This document shows, one piece after another, positions 1-8,558 of a DNA stretch of 64,000 nucleotides; the stretch's first letter is position 1, and each line of letters opens with the position of its first letter. The stretch is from the NCBI GenBank assembly GCA_964588695.1, contig CAZPQK010000009.1, positions 1 through 64,000 of the forward strand, written 5' to 3'. The DNA comes from CAZPQK01 sp964588695 (GTDB lineage: Bacteria > Krumholzibacteriota > Krumholzibacteriia > WVZY01 > JAKEHA01). Under the pieces are notes generated by a model. The model saw only the letters and a list, made by a program, of their open reading frames with translations, was not told where the DNA came from and did not search any database. Position numbers and translations under genes: made by a program.

Positions 1-5
1 TCAGA

Positions 6-1532
6 CTACTTGAGCATCACCCTCTTTTTGGCGGTGATGTGTTGGCCGACAATCAAGCGATAGAAGTACACGCCCGATGCAACGGCGTTACCGTTGTTGT
101 CGAGACCATTCCACACTGCAGAGTATTCGCCCGCAGTTTTGGCTTCATCGACCAGAACCTTAACCAGTGCTCCGCGTGCGTCGTAGACAACCAGTCGAAC
201 CTCGTCGGCAGCCGACAGCGAATATCCAATCGTCGTAGTCGGGTTAAACGGGTTAGGATGGTTTTGCTGCAACGCAAACTCGACGCCGGGAAGCGTGATC
301 TTCTGGAACGGCGAATAAAACTCACCGTCTTCATCGGCCACGCCGATCCGGTATTCGTAGGTTTCGCCCGGGACCGCGGACTCGTCGACGTACGCAAAGG
401 GGTCGCCGTTGCGATGTCCTTGAGAATGAATCACGCGCGCGGTCTCGCCTACGATATTGCGGTAGACTTTTACGTAGAGGTTGTCAAATCCGGATGCAAA
501 TTCCGCGGAAACGCGAACGCCTTTGCTAGTGTTGACGACCTCGTAGCTGCTAATTGCTACCGAAACCGGCGATTTGGGATCCAACGTCCAGCCGATGTCT
601 TTAAGCAAGTAGATGCCAATGCCAACGTCGTGTAGTGGCGCGTTGTAGAACGGCTCCATCATTTCGTTGGGAGAAATCGCGGGGCTGAAGTGCGACAGCG
701 ACGATCCGCTCTGATACGGGTTGGGCCCGTGGAGACGCATGCGTCCGTTGGTCATGCCCGCCGTCACCGGAAGCGCAGCGGCTTCGGTATTGGTGCACGT
801 TCCGTCGAACACCAGGTTCGGATCACCGAGGTTGCAGGTTCCGCGCTGGGCCGCGGACATAGACGGGTAGTCCGGCGGGACGGCGCCGTCGTGGTACATG
901 AACGTTCCGTAGGTGTCCTGGAATCCGAGGAACCAGTTGCCCGCGGAGTTTTGGAAGGTTTGAAACCCGAGCCCGTGTCCGATTTCATGCGCGACCACGG
1001 TAATGAAATCGATGTTCAGGCCTGCGGCCGCCATATCGTACCCGTAGTACCAGTTTAGTGCGCACGATCCGGAGGTTCCGATATTGCTATTGAACGTGGC
1101 GTTGATATCGGGGTTGCCGGGATCCAGATCGGCTCCGTTTAGCGAATTGGCCAGCGCTTGCGGATACCAGGTGGATGCCTGGATGGCGCCCGCAAAGTCG
1201 CGGTGAACCGTCGTCGTGCCTGCGGATCCCAAAACTGCCGAACCGCCACTGCAGAACTGTCCGTTCATTTGCGCGTTCACGACAATGGTTACACCGCTGG
1301 TCAGACATTGAGCCCAAATGTTAGCCGCGTAGGTAAACGCGTTCAGACGCTGCTCGCCCAGGGTTGTTCCCGGGTTGCCCCCGACGGGGGCCACCGGAGT
1401 CGGATCGTTGAACCCTTCGCCCGGTCCGTCGTTATTGTTAATGATGATATTGGCCAACGCGTGAGCGTCCGCCGCCACCAAAGCGAAACACATCGTTACA
1501 GCCACGAACAAAAGTAGAGCGCGTGCCTTCAT
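6..1532 (-). CDS. Secreted zinc-metalloprotease-like protein with FlgD-like C-terminal sorting tail
   Basis: 508 aa. Residues 1 to about 24 form a signal peptide, so the protein is exported. A zincin core HEIGHGLGF lies at residues 182-190 (H182, E183, H186 as zinc ligands and catalytic acid), which predicts a metalloendopeptidase; the substrate is unknown. Cys pairs around 76-94 and 157 could form disulfides. The last about 85 residues carry NPFNPTT followed by a beta-sandwich pattern and end in KKRVMLK, the FlgD-like/type IX-type sorting tail of FCB-group bacteria, suggesting surface attachment or release across the outer membrane. Its ATG overlaps the stop of the upstream small gene (TAATG), so the two are probably translationally coupled. 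Complete: the stop lies at the window edge. The protease call is good; the exact family is not assigned. Confidence 0.8.
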   Translation of the reverse strand: MKARALLLFVAVTMCFALVAADAHALANIIINNNDGPGEGFNDPTPVAPVGGNPGTTLGEQRLNAFTYAANIWAQCLTSGVTIVVNAQMNGQFCSGGSAVLGSAGTTTVHRDFAGAIQASTWYPQALANSLNGADLDPGNPDINATFNSNIGTSGSCALNWYYGYDMAAAGLNIDFITVVAHEIGHGLGFQTFQNSAGNWFLGFQDTYGTFMYHDGAVPPDYPSMSAAQRGTCNLGDPNLVFDGTCTNTEAAALPVTAGMTNGRMRLHGPNPYQSGSSLSHFSPAISPNEMMEPFYNAPLHDVGIGIYLLKDIGWTLDPKSPVSVAISSYEVVNTSKGVRVSAEFASGFDNLYVKVYRNIVGETARVIHSQGHRNGDPFAYVDESAVPGETYEYRIGVADEDGEFYSPFQKITLPGVEFALQQNHPNPFNPTTTIGYSLSAADEVRLVVYDARGALVKVLVDEAKTAGEYSAVWNGLDNNGNAVASGVYFYRLIVGQHITAKKRVMLK

Positions 1533-1912
1533 TAGCGATCACTCCCTTCGTGTTCGTGAGTGTGCGGCTGTCCGCTTACACACGAAGACGTGATGTTACC
1601 GTTCTCGTCGACATGGACGACCTGCGCGTGCTGATAGCGACCCTGCAGGTTCACCATCCTGCCCGAAACAGGGCTGTTCTCTTCGAACAGGCCTTCCTCG
1701 GAACGCGAAAGGTTGTTCATCTCTTGAGCCGTCAATTGAACGGCGATGCCGCCCTTGTCGGAAAATTCTCCGGTGGCGGGATCAACATGCACCATGTATC
1801 CAGTCAAAGCGACCGCGTTGGACGTGCTAACGTCGGGAGTGGGAGCAGAAACGCTACCTATCCAGACGCAAACTGCCACTGCGGCAAGCAAGAGCGAAAA
1901 CACTCGTTTCAT
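1532..1912 (-). CDS. Small secreted protein of unknown function, coupled to the metalloprotease
   Basis: 126 aa. An N-terminal signal peptide (MKRVFSLLLAAVAVCVWIG) predicts export. The mature part is acidic and polar and ends in a His-rich stretch (HTHEHEG), which could bind a metal. I recognise no family. It is the first gene of a two-gene leftward operon: its TAA stop shares one base with the ATG of the HEIGH metalloprotease (TAATG). This arrangement would fit a chaperone, propeptide-like inhibitor or regulator of the protease, but that is only inferred from position. Confidence 0.7.
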   Translation of the reverse strand: MKRVFSLLLAAVAVCVWIGSVSAPTPDVSTSNAVALTGYMVHVDPATGEFSDKGGIAVQLTAQEMNNLSRSEEGLFEENSPVSGRMVNLQGRYQHAQVVHVDENGNITSSCVSGQPHTHEHEGSDR

Positions 1913-2028
1913 CTCTTACCCCAATCTGTTTTTCAGGGAAATGCGTTTGACCTAATTAATGCCCGGCAAGGGGATGCGTATCGATGAGGTTCTGGCGGCG
2001 TGCTGCGAACACCACCATGGGCGCGCAG

Positions 2029-2037
2029 AGTATACCA
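2029..2037 (-). promoter_or_regulatory. Extended -10 promoter element for the 1532-1912/6-1532 operon
   Basis: On the minus strand the sequence reads TGGTATACT, a TGn-extended -10 box, about 110 bp upstream of the small-protein ATG. No good -35 is seen at 16-18 bp spacing; that position now falls inside the left end of the insertion sequence. Confidence 0.4.
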
Positions 2038-2039
2038 TA

Positions 2040-2065
2040 GGTTGTGGACGGAAGAATGTCCCTAG
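2040..2065 (+). repeat. Left terminal inverted repeat of the insertion sequence
   Basis: Begins GGTTGTGGACGGAAGAATGT at the outer edge; pairs with 3231-3256 with three mismatches. It lies 49 bp beyond the transposase stop codon. Confidence 0.8.
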
Positions 2066-2114
2066 GTGAGGGATGGCGGGACTGCGGGTTGCGTGAACGT
2101 TCGTAGTGAGGGCC

Positions 2115-3224
2115 TTAGTAAGCGTAAGTCAGTGTGTGTCTCCGGTTTCGGGCCAGGGCCACCGTGTCAACCCGACGATCGTAGTAGCGCGCCCAGCGCT
2201 CAGGCAACGTTTCGTGCGAACGAAAACGGCGCCTTTGCAATAGCCCCCTGGTCGTTTCCATCCTTGTTCGCAGACCCGACACCATGGCGGCGCTCTCGCC
2301 CCTGCCTTTGATCCATCGTCGTTTGATGTAGTTGTACCAGACCTGAAAGATAGCGATCTTCTCGCAACTGCTCTGCCTCCGCTTGGCAAAGGCGATGGTC
2401 TCGCGTTTGTGAGCGGCGGTGGAGTGCCGGATCATGAGGTCGAGCCGATTGACTTCCCACAGCGGGTTGCGGGCATCCCGGCGCGCTTTGGATGAGGTGA
2501 TCTGATGCTCGACCTTAAGCCCCAGCGCCGCCACGGCCCGAGGGTAAGCCCGGTGATCGTCGCTCCGAACGACCGCTCCCCGCCGGATGGGCAGCTCCCT
2601 TAACAACTCACCGACGCCGCGTTCGACGGCCTTGGGGTCGGGGCGACCGAGTTGCTCCTCCAGCTCACTCCTTCGGCGTCGCTGGAAAGCGGTCATGCGT
2701 CCCTTGCGCCGCAGCGGACTGTCGGTGTGATAAAGGAACAGTCCGGTCCTCGCATCCACCGCGACGTTATGGTGAAAGGGAAAGTACTGACTCCACTCGA
2801 ACGTCTCGAACCCGTCGATCACGATATCGCCGGCCGGCATCCGGACCAAATCCGCGGCCTGATACAAAAGACAGTGTCGGGCAAGTCGCGACACGTGCAG
2901 GCCAACGGTGGAGTGGGGGCATCCAAGGGCCCGCCCGATCTGCCGGTTCCCCATACAGCCGACGACCATGTCGAAGATCCGCGGCAACAACTCGGGGCGT
3001 TTAAGCCAGTAGGTCGTCGAGAACGACTGACTACTGAACTGTCGATGGCACGCCTGACAGGTAAATCGCTGGACACGGCGAGGCGGCGCCTGGCGGTGGT
3101 AGAAGCCCTTGCGCTTGTAGCGCCACTCCGGGCTAACCTCTTGATGGAACTTGCAGTTAGGGTTAGGACAGTGGGGAGGACACCAGCCCGTTGGGCTATG
3201 GATCATGCCCCTGACTCTGCACAT
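2115..3224 (-). CDS. Transposase with N-terminal zinc ribbon (IS1/IS1595-like)
   Basis: 369 aa. The N-terminus has two Cys pairs (CPNPNC near residue 19 and CQAC near 55), a zinc-ribbon DNA-binding module usual in IS1- and IS1595-type transposases. The middle (about 85-110) contains a helix-turn-helix-like stretch (RQIGRALGCPHSTVG). Acidic residues in DIVIDGFETF and in VRSDDHRAYP are candidates for the DDE catalytic triad, followed by RRRWIKGR-type basic residues. It lies inside matched inverted ends, so it presumably moves this element. The C-terminus is Arg-rich. The exact IS family is not assigned from memory. An alternative start lies 6 codons downstream. Confidence 0.8.
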   Translation of the reverse strand: MCRVRGMIHSPTGWCPPHCPNPNCKFHQEVSPEWRYKRKGFYHRQAPPRRVQRFTCQACHRQFSSQSFSTTYWLKRPELLPRIFDMVVGCMGNRQIGRALGCPHSTVGLHVSRLARHCLLYQAADLVRMPAGDIVIDGFETFEWSQYFPFHHNVAVDARTGLFLYHTDSPLRRKGRMTAFQRRRRSELEEQLGRPDPKAVERGVGELLRELPIRRGAVVRSDDHRAYPRAVAALGLKVEHQITSSKARRDARNPLWEVNRLDLMIRHSTAAHKRETIAFAKRRQSSCEKIAIFQVWYNYIKRRWIKGRGESAAMVSGLRTRMETTRGLLQRRRFRSHETLPERWARYYDRRVDTVALARNRRHTLTYAY

Positions 3225-3230
3225 TCAATG

Positions 3231-3256
3231 CCAGGGACATTTTTCCGCCCACAACC
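3231..3256 (-). repeat. Right terminal inverted repeat of the insertion sequence
   Basis: Reverse complement begins GGTTGTGGGCGGAAAAATGT; matches the left end at 23 of 26 positions. It is 7 bp from the transposase start, so it may also contain or lie next to the transposase promoter. Confidence 0.8.
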
Positions 3257-3343
3257 CAAACTTTTCCCGCCTCCGGTTCGTTATTATGAACAGGCCATCG
3301 ATTATCCGTACCTAATTTTCAAACCGTGTTTGGGGGCTCGGTA

Positions 3344-5953
3344 ATGACTCGCTGTTGTGCACTTCTAAGTCTTGTTCTATTAACGGTTTTCGTTGCTATC
3401 CCGGCTGCTGCCAGCCGAACGGTGGAAGCGGTTCGAATTAACCAGCACGCGCCGCGGATTGACGGACATCTCAACGACCCGGTGTGGCAAAAGGCCAAGT
3501 TTGTGACGGGGTTTCAGCAGAAGATTCCCAACGAAGGGGAACCGGCGGCCAACAGGTCGGAGGTCGCCATTATGTATGACGACGACGCTGTCTATATTGC
3601 GGCGCGTCTGCATAGCACCAATCCCGACAACATACTGTCAACGGTGAGTCGGCGTGACAACGGCGGAACGTCCGAGCGAATTATCATTTCGCTGGATACT
3701 TACAACGACAAGACCACGGCCTATAGTTTTGCGGTAACCGCGTCGGGTACCCGCATCGATTATTTTCATGGGTCCGATCACGAGGGTACTCGCGACTACG
3801 ACTGGAATCCGGTTTGGTCGGCTCGTTCCGCGCGGACGGCGACCGGATGGACGGCGGAGATGCGGATTCCATTTACTCAGCTTCGTTTTGAGAATCGTGA
3901 CGTGCAGGTGTGGGGAATCAATATGAATCGGTGGGTTCCGACTGACAATGAAGACTCGTATTTCATTGTCGTTCCCCAGGCGGAGGTGGGTTGGTCATCG
4001 CGGATGGGTGAGCTCACCGGCATTGAGGGTATTAAGCCGTCGCGCCGACTGGAAGTTACCCCGTACTACGCCAACGACTACACCAAAGAAAGCGACGTAG
4101 ATCCCGACGATCCGTTTAACGACGGCGAAGACTTTAATGCGCGGGTTGGCGGCGAGTTCAAGATGGGAGTCGGCCCCAACTTGACGTTGGAAGGTACGGT
4201 GAATCCGGATTTTGGTCAGGTAGAAGCAGATCCCGCCGAAGTCAACCTGTCCGCGTTTGAGACGTTCTTTAGCGAACGTCGACCGTTCTTTATCGAGGGG
4301 TCGAACTTGTTGCAGGGACAGGGAGCGGGCTACTTCTATTCACGCCGGATCGGCGCGCCGCCGCGGCTTTTTCCGGACGCCGATTACGTCGACCAGCCCG
4401 ACAACTCGTCGATCTTAGGCGCGGCCAAACTTACCGGTCGGATGAATTCCGGCTTAAGTGTTGGGTTTCTGGCAGCAGTTACAGAGAACGAAAAAGCCAA
4501 AACATTCAACCTCGGCGGTGAGGAAACCGAAGTTAATGTTGCGCCTACCACCGGCTACAGCGTCCTTCGGTTGCAGCAAGAATTTGGCGAGCATAAGTCG
4601 AGCTTTGGGGTTATCGGTACGGCGGTGAATCGCGATCTGTCAGTTGGCGATGGTATTCAAGACGCACTTGCGCAGAAAGCATTTACTGGCGGCGCCGACT
4701 GGAAGCTTCGGTTCCAAGGCGGAAAATATCAGATTCTTGGCAACGTCGGTTTTAGCAGCGTTCGCGGTAAAAATACCGCGATCACCGGTATTCAACACCG
4801 AAGCACACATTACTACCAGCGTCCCGACGCCGACTACGTGGATGTCGATAGCCTGGCGACGTCGCTGAACGGATGGGTTGCGCAAAGTCACATCGAAAAG
4901 AACGGCGGCGAGCATTGGATTTGGGCGTTCGGTGGTGCAATCGAATCGCCCGGTTTTGAACTAAACGACCTTGGCCAACTCAGTCAGGCTGACGAACGCA
5001 ACGTGTGGAGCCACATTCGCTGGCGCGAAACCGAACCGACGTCGTTGTTTCAGCAGTATTACATCAGCCTGTGGTCGGGCTCGGGTTGGAACTTCGGCGG
5101 CGATCGCGAGTACGCGTACTTCGACTTGGGGTCGGAGTGGATCTGGAAGAATTTCTATGGCACATGGTTCATGCTTAACTACCAGCCGCCCGGTCTTAGC
5201 AAGAGCCAGACACGCGGCGGGCCGTTGATGGGCACGAACGGTTGGATCGGTGCAGAGCTAAGTGCCTGGAGTAACGCGCGAAGTCGCTTGCAGTACGACG
5301 CGTGGGTGGATGTGGAGTCGGATGGCATCGGTGGCCGTTTTGTCGGTGGTGGTGTGGGAGCGACGTACCGCTCGGGAGGTCAGTGGGAGGCGTCGATTGG
5401 CCCGCGTTACCACTACAACGTCAACTCACGTCAGTACGTCACGACTATCGAAGGCGGCGGTCCTCAGGAGACTTTTGACAACCGTTACGTGTTCGCCTTT
5501 ATCGAGCGTAGTACTCTGGTGGCGCAGACGAGACTGAACTATTCGTTCACGCCTGACTTGACGCTCGAGTTGTACGCCGAGCCGTTTGCAGCGTCCGGAA
5601 GGTATTACAACTACGGCGAGCTTCCCGCACCGCGCAGCCGCGACATCCGAAAGTACGGACGCGACGGGACCACCGTTTCATTGGAAGACGATGGAAGTCG
5701 CACAGTCACCGACGGCGCGGAGACGTTCACCCTCGACAACGACGACTTTAACTTTGTGTCCTTCCGCTCTAACGCCGTGTTGCGATGGGAATGGGCGCCT
5801 GGCAGCACGTTGTTTCTGGTGTGGCAGTCGAATCGTTCCGGTTCGAACTCGGACGGCTCGCTGGTCGGTCTGAACGATTTCGGCGACGCGCTGGGCGCCG
5901 AGGGCGACAACTTTTTTGCGCTAAAGCTAACTTACTGGCTACCCGTCCGTTAG
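3344..5953 (+). CDS. DUF5916-type outer-membrane protein with CBM9-like N-terminal domain
   Basis: 869 aa from the ATG at 3344, preceded by GGGGG; a GTG six codons upstream is also open. A signal peptide (residues 1 to about 24) is followed by a CBM9/DOMON-like beta-sandwich (about 25-210; motif PRIDGHLNDPVW) and then the DUF5916 region with the hallmark stretch GQVEADPAEVNLSAFETFF near 300. The C-terminal 500 residues alternate aromatic and polar residues as in an outer-membrane beta-barrel and end in an aromatic-rich strand (KLTYWLPVR). The role of DUF5916 proteins is not established; they often accompany secreted hydrolases or carbohydrate uptake. It stands alone, just downstream of the insertion sequence, and is closed by the terminator at 5986. 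Confidence 0.85.
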   Translation: MTRCCALLSLVLLTVFVAIPAAASRTVEAVRINQHAPRIDGHLNDPVWQKAKFVTGFQQKIPNEGEPAANRSEVAIMYDDDAVYIAARLHSTNPDNILSTVSRRDNGGTSERIIISLDTYNDKTTAYSFAVTASGTRIDYFHGSDHEGTRDYDWNPVWSARSARTATGWTAEMRIPFTQLRFENRDVQVWGINMNRWVPTDNEDSYFIVVPQAEVGWSSRMGELTGIEGIKPSRRLEVTPYYANDYTKESDVDPDDPFNDGEDFNARVGGEFKMGVGPNLTLEGTVNPDFGQVEADPAEVNLSAFETFFSERRPFFIEGSNLLQGQGAGYFYSRRIGAPPRLFPDADYVDQPDNSSILGAAKLTGRMNSGLSVGFLAAVTENEKAKTFNLGGEETEVNVAPTTGYSVLRLQQEFGEHKSSFGVIGTAVNRDLSVGDGIQDALAQKAFTGGADWKLRFQGGKYQILGNVGFSSVRGKNTAITGIQHRSTHYYQRPDADYVDVDSLATSLNGWVAQSHIEKNGGEHWIWAFGGAIESPGFELNDLGQLSQADERNVWSHIRWRETEPTSLFQQYYISLWSGSGWNFGGDREYAYFDLGSEWIWKNFYGTWFMLNYQPPGLSKSQTRGGPLMGTNGWIGAELSAWSNARSRLQYDAWVDVESDGIGGRFVGGGVGATYRSGGQWEASIGPRYHYNVNSRQYVTTIEGGGPQETFDNRYVFAFIERSTLVAQTRLNYSFTPDLTLELYAEPFAASGRYYNYGELPAPRSRDIRKYGRDGTTVSLEDDGSRTVTDGAETFTLDNDDFNFVSFRSNAVLRWEWAPGSTLFLVWQSNRSGSNSDGSLVGLNDFGDALGAEGDNFFALKLTYWLPVR

Positions 5954-5985
5954 GGTAGTCCGACAGGCAGTCGGCTGTTATAATG

Positions 5986-6024
5986 TCAGCCCTCCCCATA
6001 GCATCGGGGTGGGCTGATTTTTTT
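5986..6024 (+). terminator. Intrinsic terminator between DUF5916 gene and M24 peptidase
   Basis: A 12-bp stem (TCAGCCCTCCCC with one T-T mismatch against GGGGTGGGCTGA), 8-nt loop and seven T residues. A TATAAT box at 5979-5984 sits directly upstream of it, and the next gene's AAGGAG begins just after the T-run, so it could also act as an attenuator for the peptidase operon. Confidence 0.75.
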
Positions 6025-6033
6025 AAGGAGAAT

Positions 6034-7227
6034 ATGACAATGGACCTGAACGCCATTCAAAAAGCCCTCAGAGAGTTCGGCTTTGACGCCTGGTTGTTGT
6101 ACGACTTTCGCGGTAGCAACCCATTGGCGCGCCGTATCCTCGGCTTTAAACCGGAGAAATTCACCTCCCGACGGTTCATGTATTTGATTCCGGCCGATGG
6201 TGAACCCACTCGACTGGTGCATCGCATCGAAATGAGCGCGCTCGACCATTTGCGTGGTGACAAGCGCGTCTATATGCGCTGGCAGGAGCTGGAGTCGCAT
6301 GTGGCGGAAATGCTGCGCGGGTTGGATCGGGTTGCGATGGAGTATTCGCCTCGCAACGGCAACCCCTACATTTCGATGGTCGACGGCGGTACCGTGGAAC
6401 TGGTCAAGAGCTGCGGCGTCGATGTCGTTCCTTCGGGAGATCTGGTGCAACTGTTCGAAGCGACGCTTTCCCCGGAAGAAATTAAGTCGCACTTTGAGGT
6501 CGAAAAGATCACAACCGCAGCGTTCGATTTGGCGTTCAAGATGATCGCCGAGTGCGTGCGTGCCGGGACGCCTGCCACCGAGACCGAAGTTCAAGCCGAG
6601 ATTGTACGTTTTCTGTCAATCGAACATCAGCTCGATATCGATCACGCACCGATCGTTGCGGTCGGGCCTCACAGCGGTGATCCGCATTTCGAGCCCAAGA
6701 AAGATATCGATAAACCAATTGCCGAGGGCGCTTTTGTAATGATTGATCTCTGGGCCCGGTTTGATCGACCGGGTGCTGTGTTCAGCGACATCACCAAGAA
6801 CGGTTTCGTGGGCGAGTCGGTACCAGAGAAATTTACAAAGGTGTTTAACGTCGTGGCGGCGTCGCGAGACGCCGGTATCGAGTTGGTTAAGTCCCGGTTC
6901 GCGGCGGGGGCCGAGCTCCGCGGTTTCGAAGTCGATGACGCTTGCCGCAACGTCATCGAAGAAGCGGGCTATGGCGACTACTTCGTGCATCGTACCGGCC
7001 ACAGCATTGGATCGGCGATTCATGGCAACGGCACTCACATGGATAACCTGGAAACGCATGACGACCGCCTGGTGCTTCCGCGAACCTGCTTTTCGATCGA
7101 GCCAGGAATCTACACCGAAGAGTTCGGTGTTCGTTGCGAGATCGACGTGATCATCGACAGCGACAAGCAAGTTCATGTTACTGGCGGCGTGCAGGAACGC
7201 ATCACCCCCATCCTGGCGGAGTACTAA
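6034..7227 (+). CDS. M24B (Xaa-Pro aminopeptidase-type) metallopeptidase
   Basis: 397 aa from the ATG at 6034, which has AAGGAG 4 nt upstream; the longer reading from 5983 would run through the terminator and is unlikely. No signal peptide, so cytoplasmic. The N-terminal creatinase-like domain covers about 1-160 and the pita-bread catalytic domain about 165-397. Dimetal ligands are recognisable: D in MIDLWARFD, D in FSDIT, H in HRTGHSIG, E in SIEPGIY and E in RCEIDV. The predicted reaction is removal of an N-terminal residue before proline, or dipeptide (prolidase-type) cleavage. First gene of an operon: its TAA overlaps the next ATG (TAATG). Confidence 0.85.
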   Translation: MTMDLNAIQKALREFGFDAWLLYDFRGSNPLARRILGFKPEKFTSRRFMYLIPADGEPTRLVHRIEMSALDHLRGDKRVYMRWQELESHVAEMLRGLDRVAMEYSPRNGNPYISMVDGGTVELVKSCGVDVVPSGDLVQLFEATLSPEEIKSHFEVEKITTAAFDLAFKMIAECVRAGTPATETEVQAEIVRFLSIEHQLDIDHAPIVAVGPHSGDPHFEPKKDIDKPIAEGAFVMIDLWARFDRPGAVFSDITKNGFVGESVPEKFTKVFNVVAASRDAGIELVKSRFAAGAELRGFEVDDACRNVIEEAGYGDYFVHRTGHSIGSAIHGNGTHMDNLETHDDRLVLPRTCFSIEPGIYTEEFGVRCEIDVIIDSDKQVHVTGGVQERITPILAEY

Positions 7228-7742
7228 TGAAACGTGTGGCGATTACGATACTGCTGCTGTCGGCGGTTGCAGTTACAGCGCTGGCCGAAGTCACGCCGGT
7301 GCCGACTGGTGGGTTTTCGGTGTCGCAAAAAGTAACGGTGGCAGTGTCGCCGGAACAGGCGTTTGACTATTTTACCGGCGATGTTATTGACTGGTGGGAT
7401 CACACGTTCTCGGGAAACCCAGTTAAACTGTATCTTGAGCCCAAGCCGGGCGGCGGATTTTGGGAGATATTTGACGACGCCGGCAACGGCGCACGCCACG
7501 CCGAGGTTATCTACGTGAAGCGCGGCGAAGTGATTCGGTTTGACGGCCCGCTGGGGTTGAGCGGTAACGCGTTACATATGTCCCATACGGTTACGTTTGC
7601 CCGCAAAGGCGATGAAACCGAGGTATCGGTGGTGGTCAACGCCGCCGGCCAGGTCGAAGACGGTTGGCAGGACGCTGTCGATGGCGTGTGGACGCACTTT
7701 TTGAGTCGTTATCGCGACTACGTAGTTGCGCAGAAGAAATAG
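7227..7742 (+). CDS. Exported SRPBCC (START-like) domain protein
   Basis: 171 aa from the ATG at 7227, which overlaps the peptidase stop by one base. A signal peptide (residues 1-20, cleavage near ALA-E) precedes an AHSA1/polyketide-cyclase-like SRPBCC fold: VAVSPEQAFDYFTG, the central GGGFWEIF strand and a long C-terminal helix (DGWQDAVDGVWTHFLSRY). Such folds hold hydrophobic ligands; the ligand here is unknown. Export of an SRPBCC protein to the periplasm is less common than a cytoplasmic location. It is followed 18 bp later by a peroxiredoxin gene. Confidence 0.7.
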   Translation: MKRVAITILLLSAVAVTALAEVTPVPTGGFSVSQKVTVAVSPEQAFDYFTGDVIDWWDHTFSGNPVKLYLEPKPGGGFWEIFDDAGNGARHAEVIYVKRGEVIRFDGPLGLSGNALHMSHTVTFARKGDETEVSVVVNAAGQVEDGWQDAVDGVWTHFLSRYRDYVVAQKK

Positions 7743-7760
7743 CAACAAAGAAAGGCAACA

Positions 7761-8234
7761 ATGTCGATAGAAGAAGGAAAGGCCGCGCCTTTGTTTACGT
7801 TGGCCGATCAAAACGGCGACAAGATCTCGCTCAAGAGTCTGCGCGGCAACAAAGTCGTGCTGTACTTTTACCCAAAAGATGATACGCCCGGGTGCACTAA
7901 AGAAGCATGCGGATTTCGGGATCTTTACAAGAAGATTGGCAATATGGATACGGTTGTGCTGGGTGTGTCGCCCGACGGAGCCGAGGCGCATCAAAAATTC
8001 ATTACCAAATACAAGCTGCCATTCCCATTGCTGAGCGATCCCGACAGAAAAGTGATGACCAGGTACGGTGCGTATGGGGAGAAGGTTTTGTACGGGAAAA
8101 AGTCGATGGGTGTAATTCGATCGACGATAATCATCGACGAAGCCGGGAAAGTGGTAAAACACTGGAAGCGGGTTCCTAAAGCCGAAGCTCACCCGGCAAA
8201 GGTTTTAGAAGTTTTGCAAGAAATGGCCGACTAG
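7761..8234 (+). CDS. bcp: Thioredoxin-dependent peroxiredoxin, BCP/PrxQ type
   Basis: 157 aa, the usual family length. The peroxidatic Cys lies in DDTPGCTKEACGF, with the resolving Cys five residues later, the atypical two-Cys pattern of BCP/PrxQ. Upstream YFYPKDDTPG and later GVSPDGAEAHQKF match the AhpC/TSA thioredoxin fold. It reduces peroxides with thioredoxin in the cytoplasm. SD-like AAAGAAAGG is present before the ATG. Part of the run of closely spaced genes from 6034 to 9921. Confidence 0.93.
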   Translation: MSIEEGKAAPLFTLADQNGDKISLKSLRGNKVVLYFYPKDDTPGCTKEACGFRDLYKKIGNMDTVVLGVSPDGAEAHQKFITKYKLPFPLLSDPDRKVMTRYGAYGEKVLYGKKSMGVIRSTIIIDEAGKVVKHWKRVPKAEAHPAKVLEVLQEMAD

Positions 8235-8252
8235 CCAAAGTGAGGAGTTGAA

Positions 8253-8507
8253 ATGGTTGATCCGAAGTTATTGAGCGTACTGGCGTGTCCGGAGACCAAA
8301 GAAGCGGTTGCCCTGGCCGACGAAGACATGGTTGCACGCGTAAACGCAAAGATTGAAGCCGGCGGACTGAAGGATCGCGGCGGCGAAGAAGTGACGGAGA
8401 AGATTGATGGCGGACTTGTTCGCGCCGACGGAAAAATCCTCTACGCCGTCAGGGACTCGATTCCGATCATGCTGATCGACCGCGGCATTCCCCTGGACTC
8501 GATATAG
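8253..8507 (+). CDS. Trm112/UPF0434-like small protein
   Basis: 84 aa. The beginning MVDPKLLSVLACPETKEAV and end ILYAVRDSIPIMLIDRGIPL match the Trm112/YcaR (UPF0434) family, whose members are small zinc-ribbon or zinc-less adaptor proteins for methyltransferases. Here only one Cys of the first pair is kept (CPET instead of CPxC) and no second pair is present, so zinc binding is unlikely. There is an insertion of charged residues in the middle. Spaced 18 bp after the peroxiredoxin gene with a GAGG ribosome site. Confidence 0.75.
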   Translation: MVDPKLLSVLACPETKEAVALADEDMVARVNAKIEAGGLKDRGGEEVTEKIDGGLVRADGKILYAVRDSIPIMLIDRGIPLDSI

Positions 8508-8558
8508 ACGGAACCGATCTCCGATGAAGCCGTACAAGTGTGTAAAGGAAGGTATCTG

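Larger units (their letters stand above)
2040..3256 (-). mobile_element. Complete insertion sequence, about 1.22 kb, one transposase gene
   Basis: A transposase gene is flanked by 26-bp terminal inverted repeats: 2040-2065 and 3231-3256 match at 23 of 26 positions when one is reverse-complemented (both start GGTTGTGG from the outside). The right repeat ends 7 bp before the transposase ATG. I see no convincing target-site duplication: the bases outside 2040 and 3256 differ. Only one copy is present in this window. The single intact ORF and matched ends suggest a recently active element. Confidence 0.85.

Noticed and set aside
2030..3266. Target-site duplication around the insertion sequence
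   Set aside because: Bases just outside the two inverted repeats (ending ACCATA on the left, starting CAAACT on the right) do not match at 2-10 bp.
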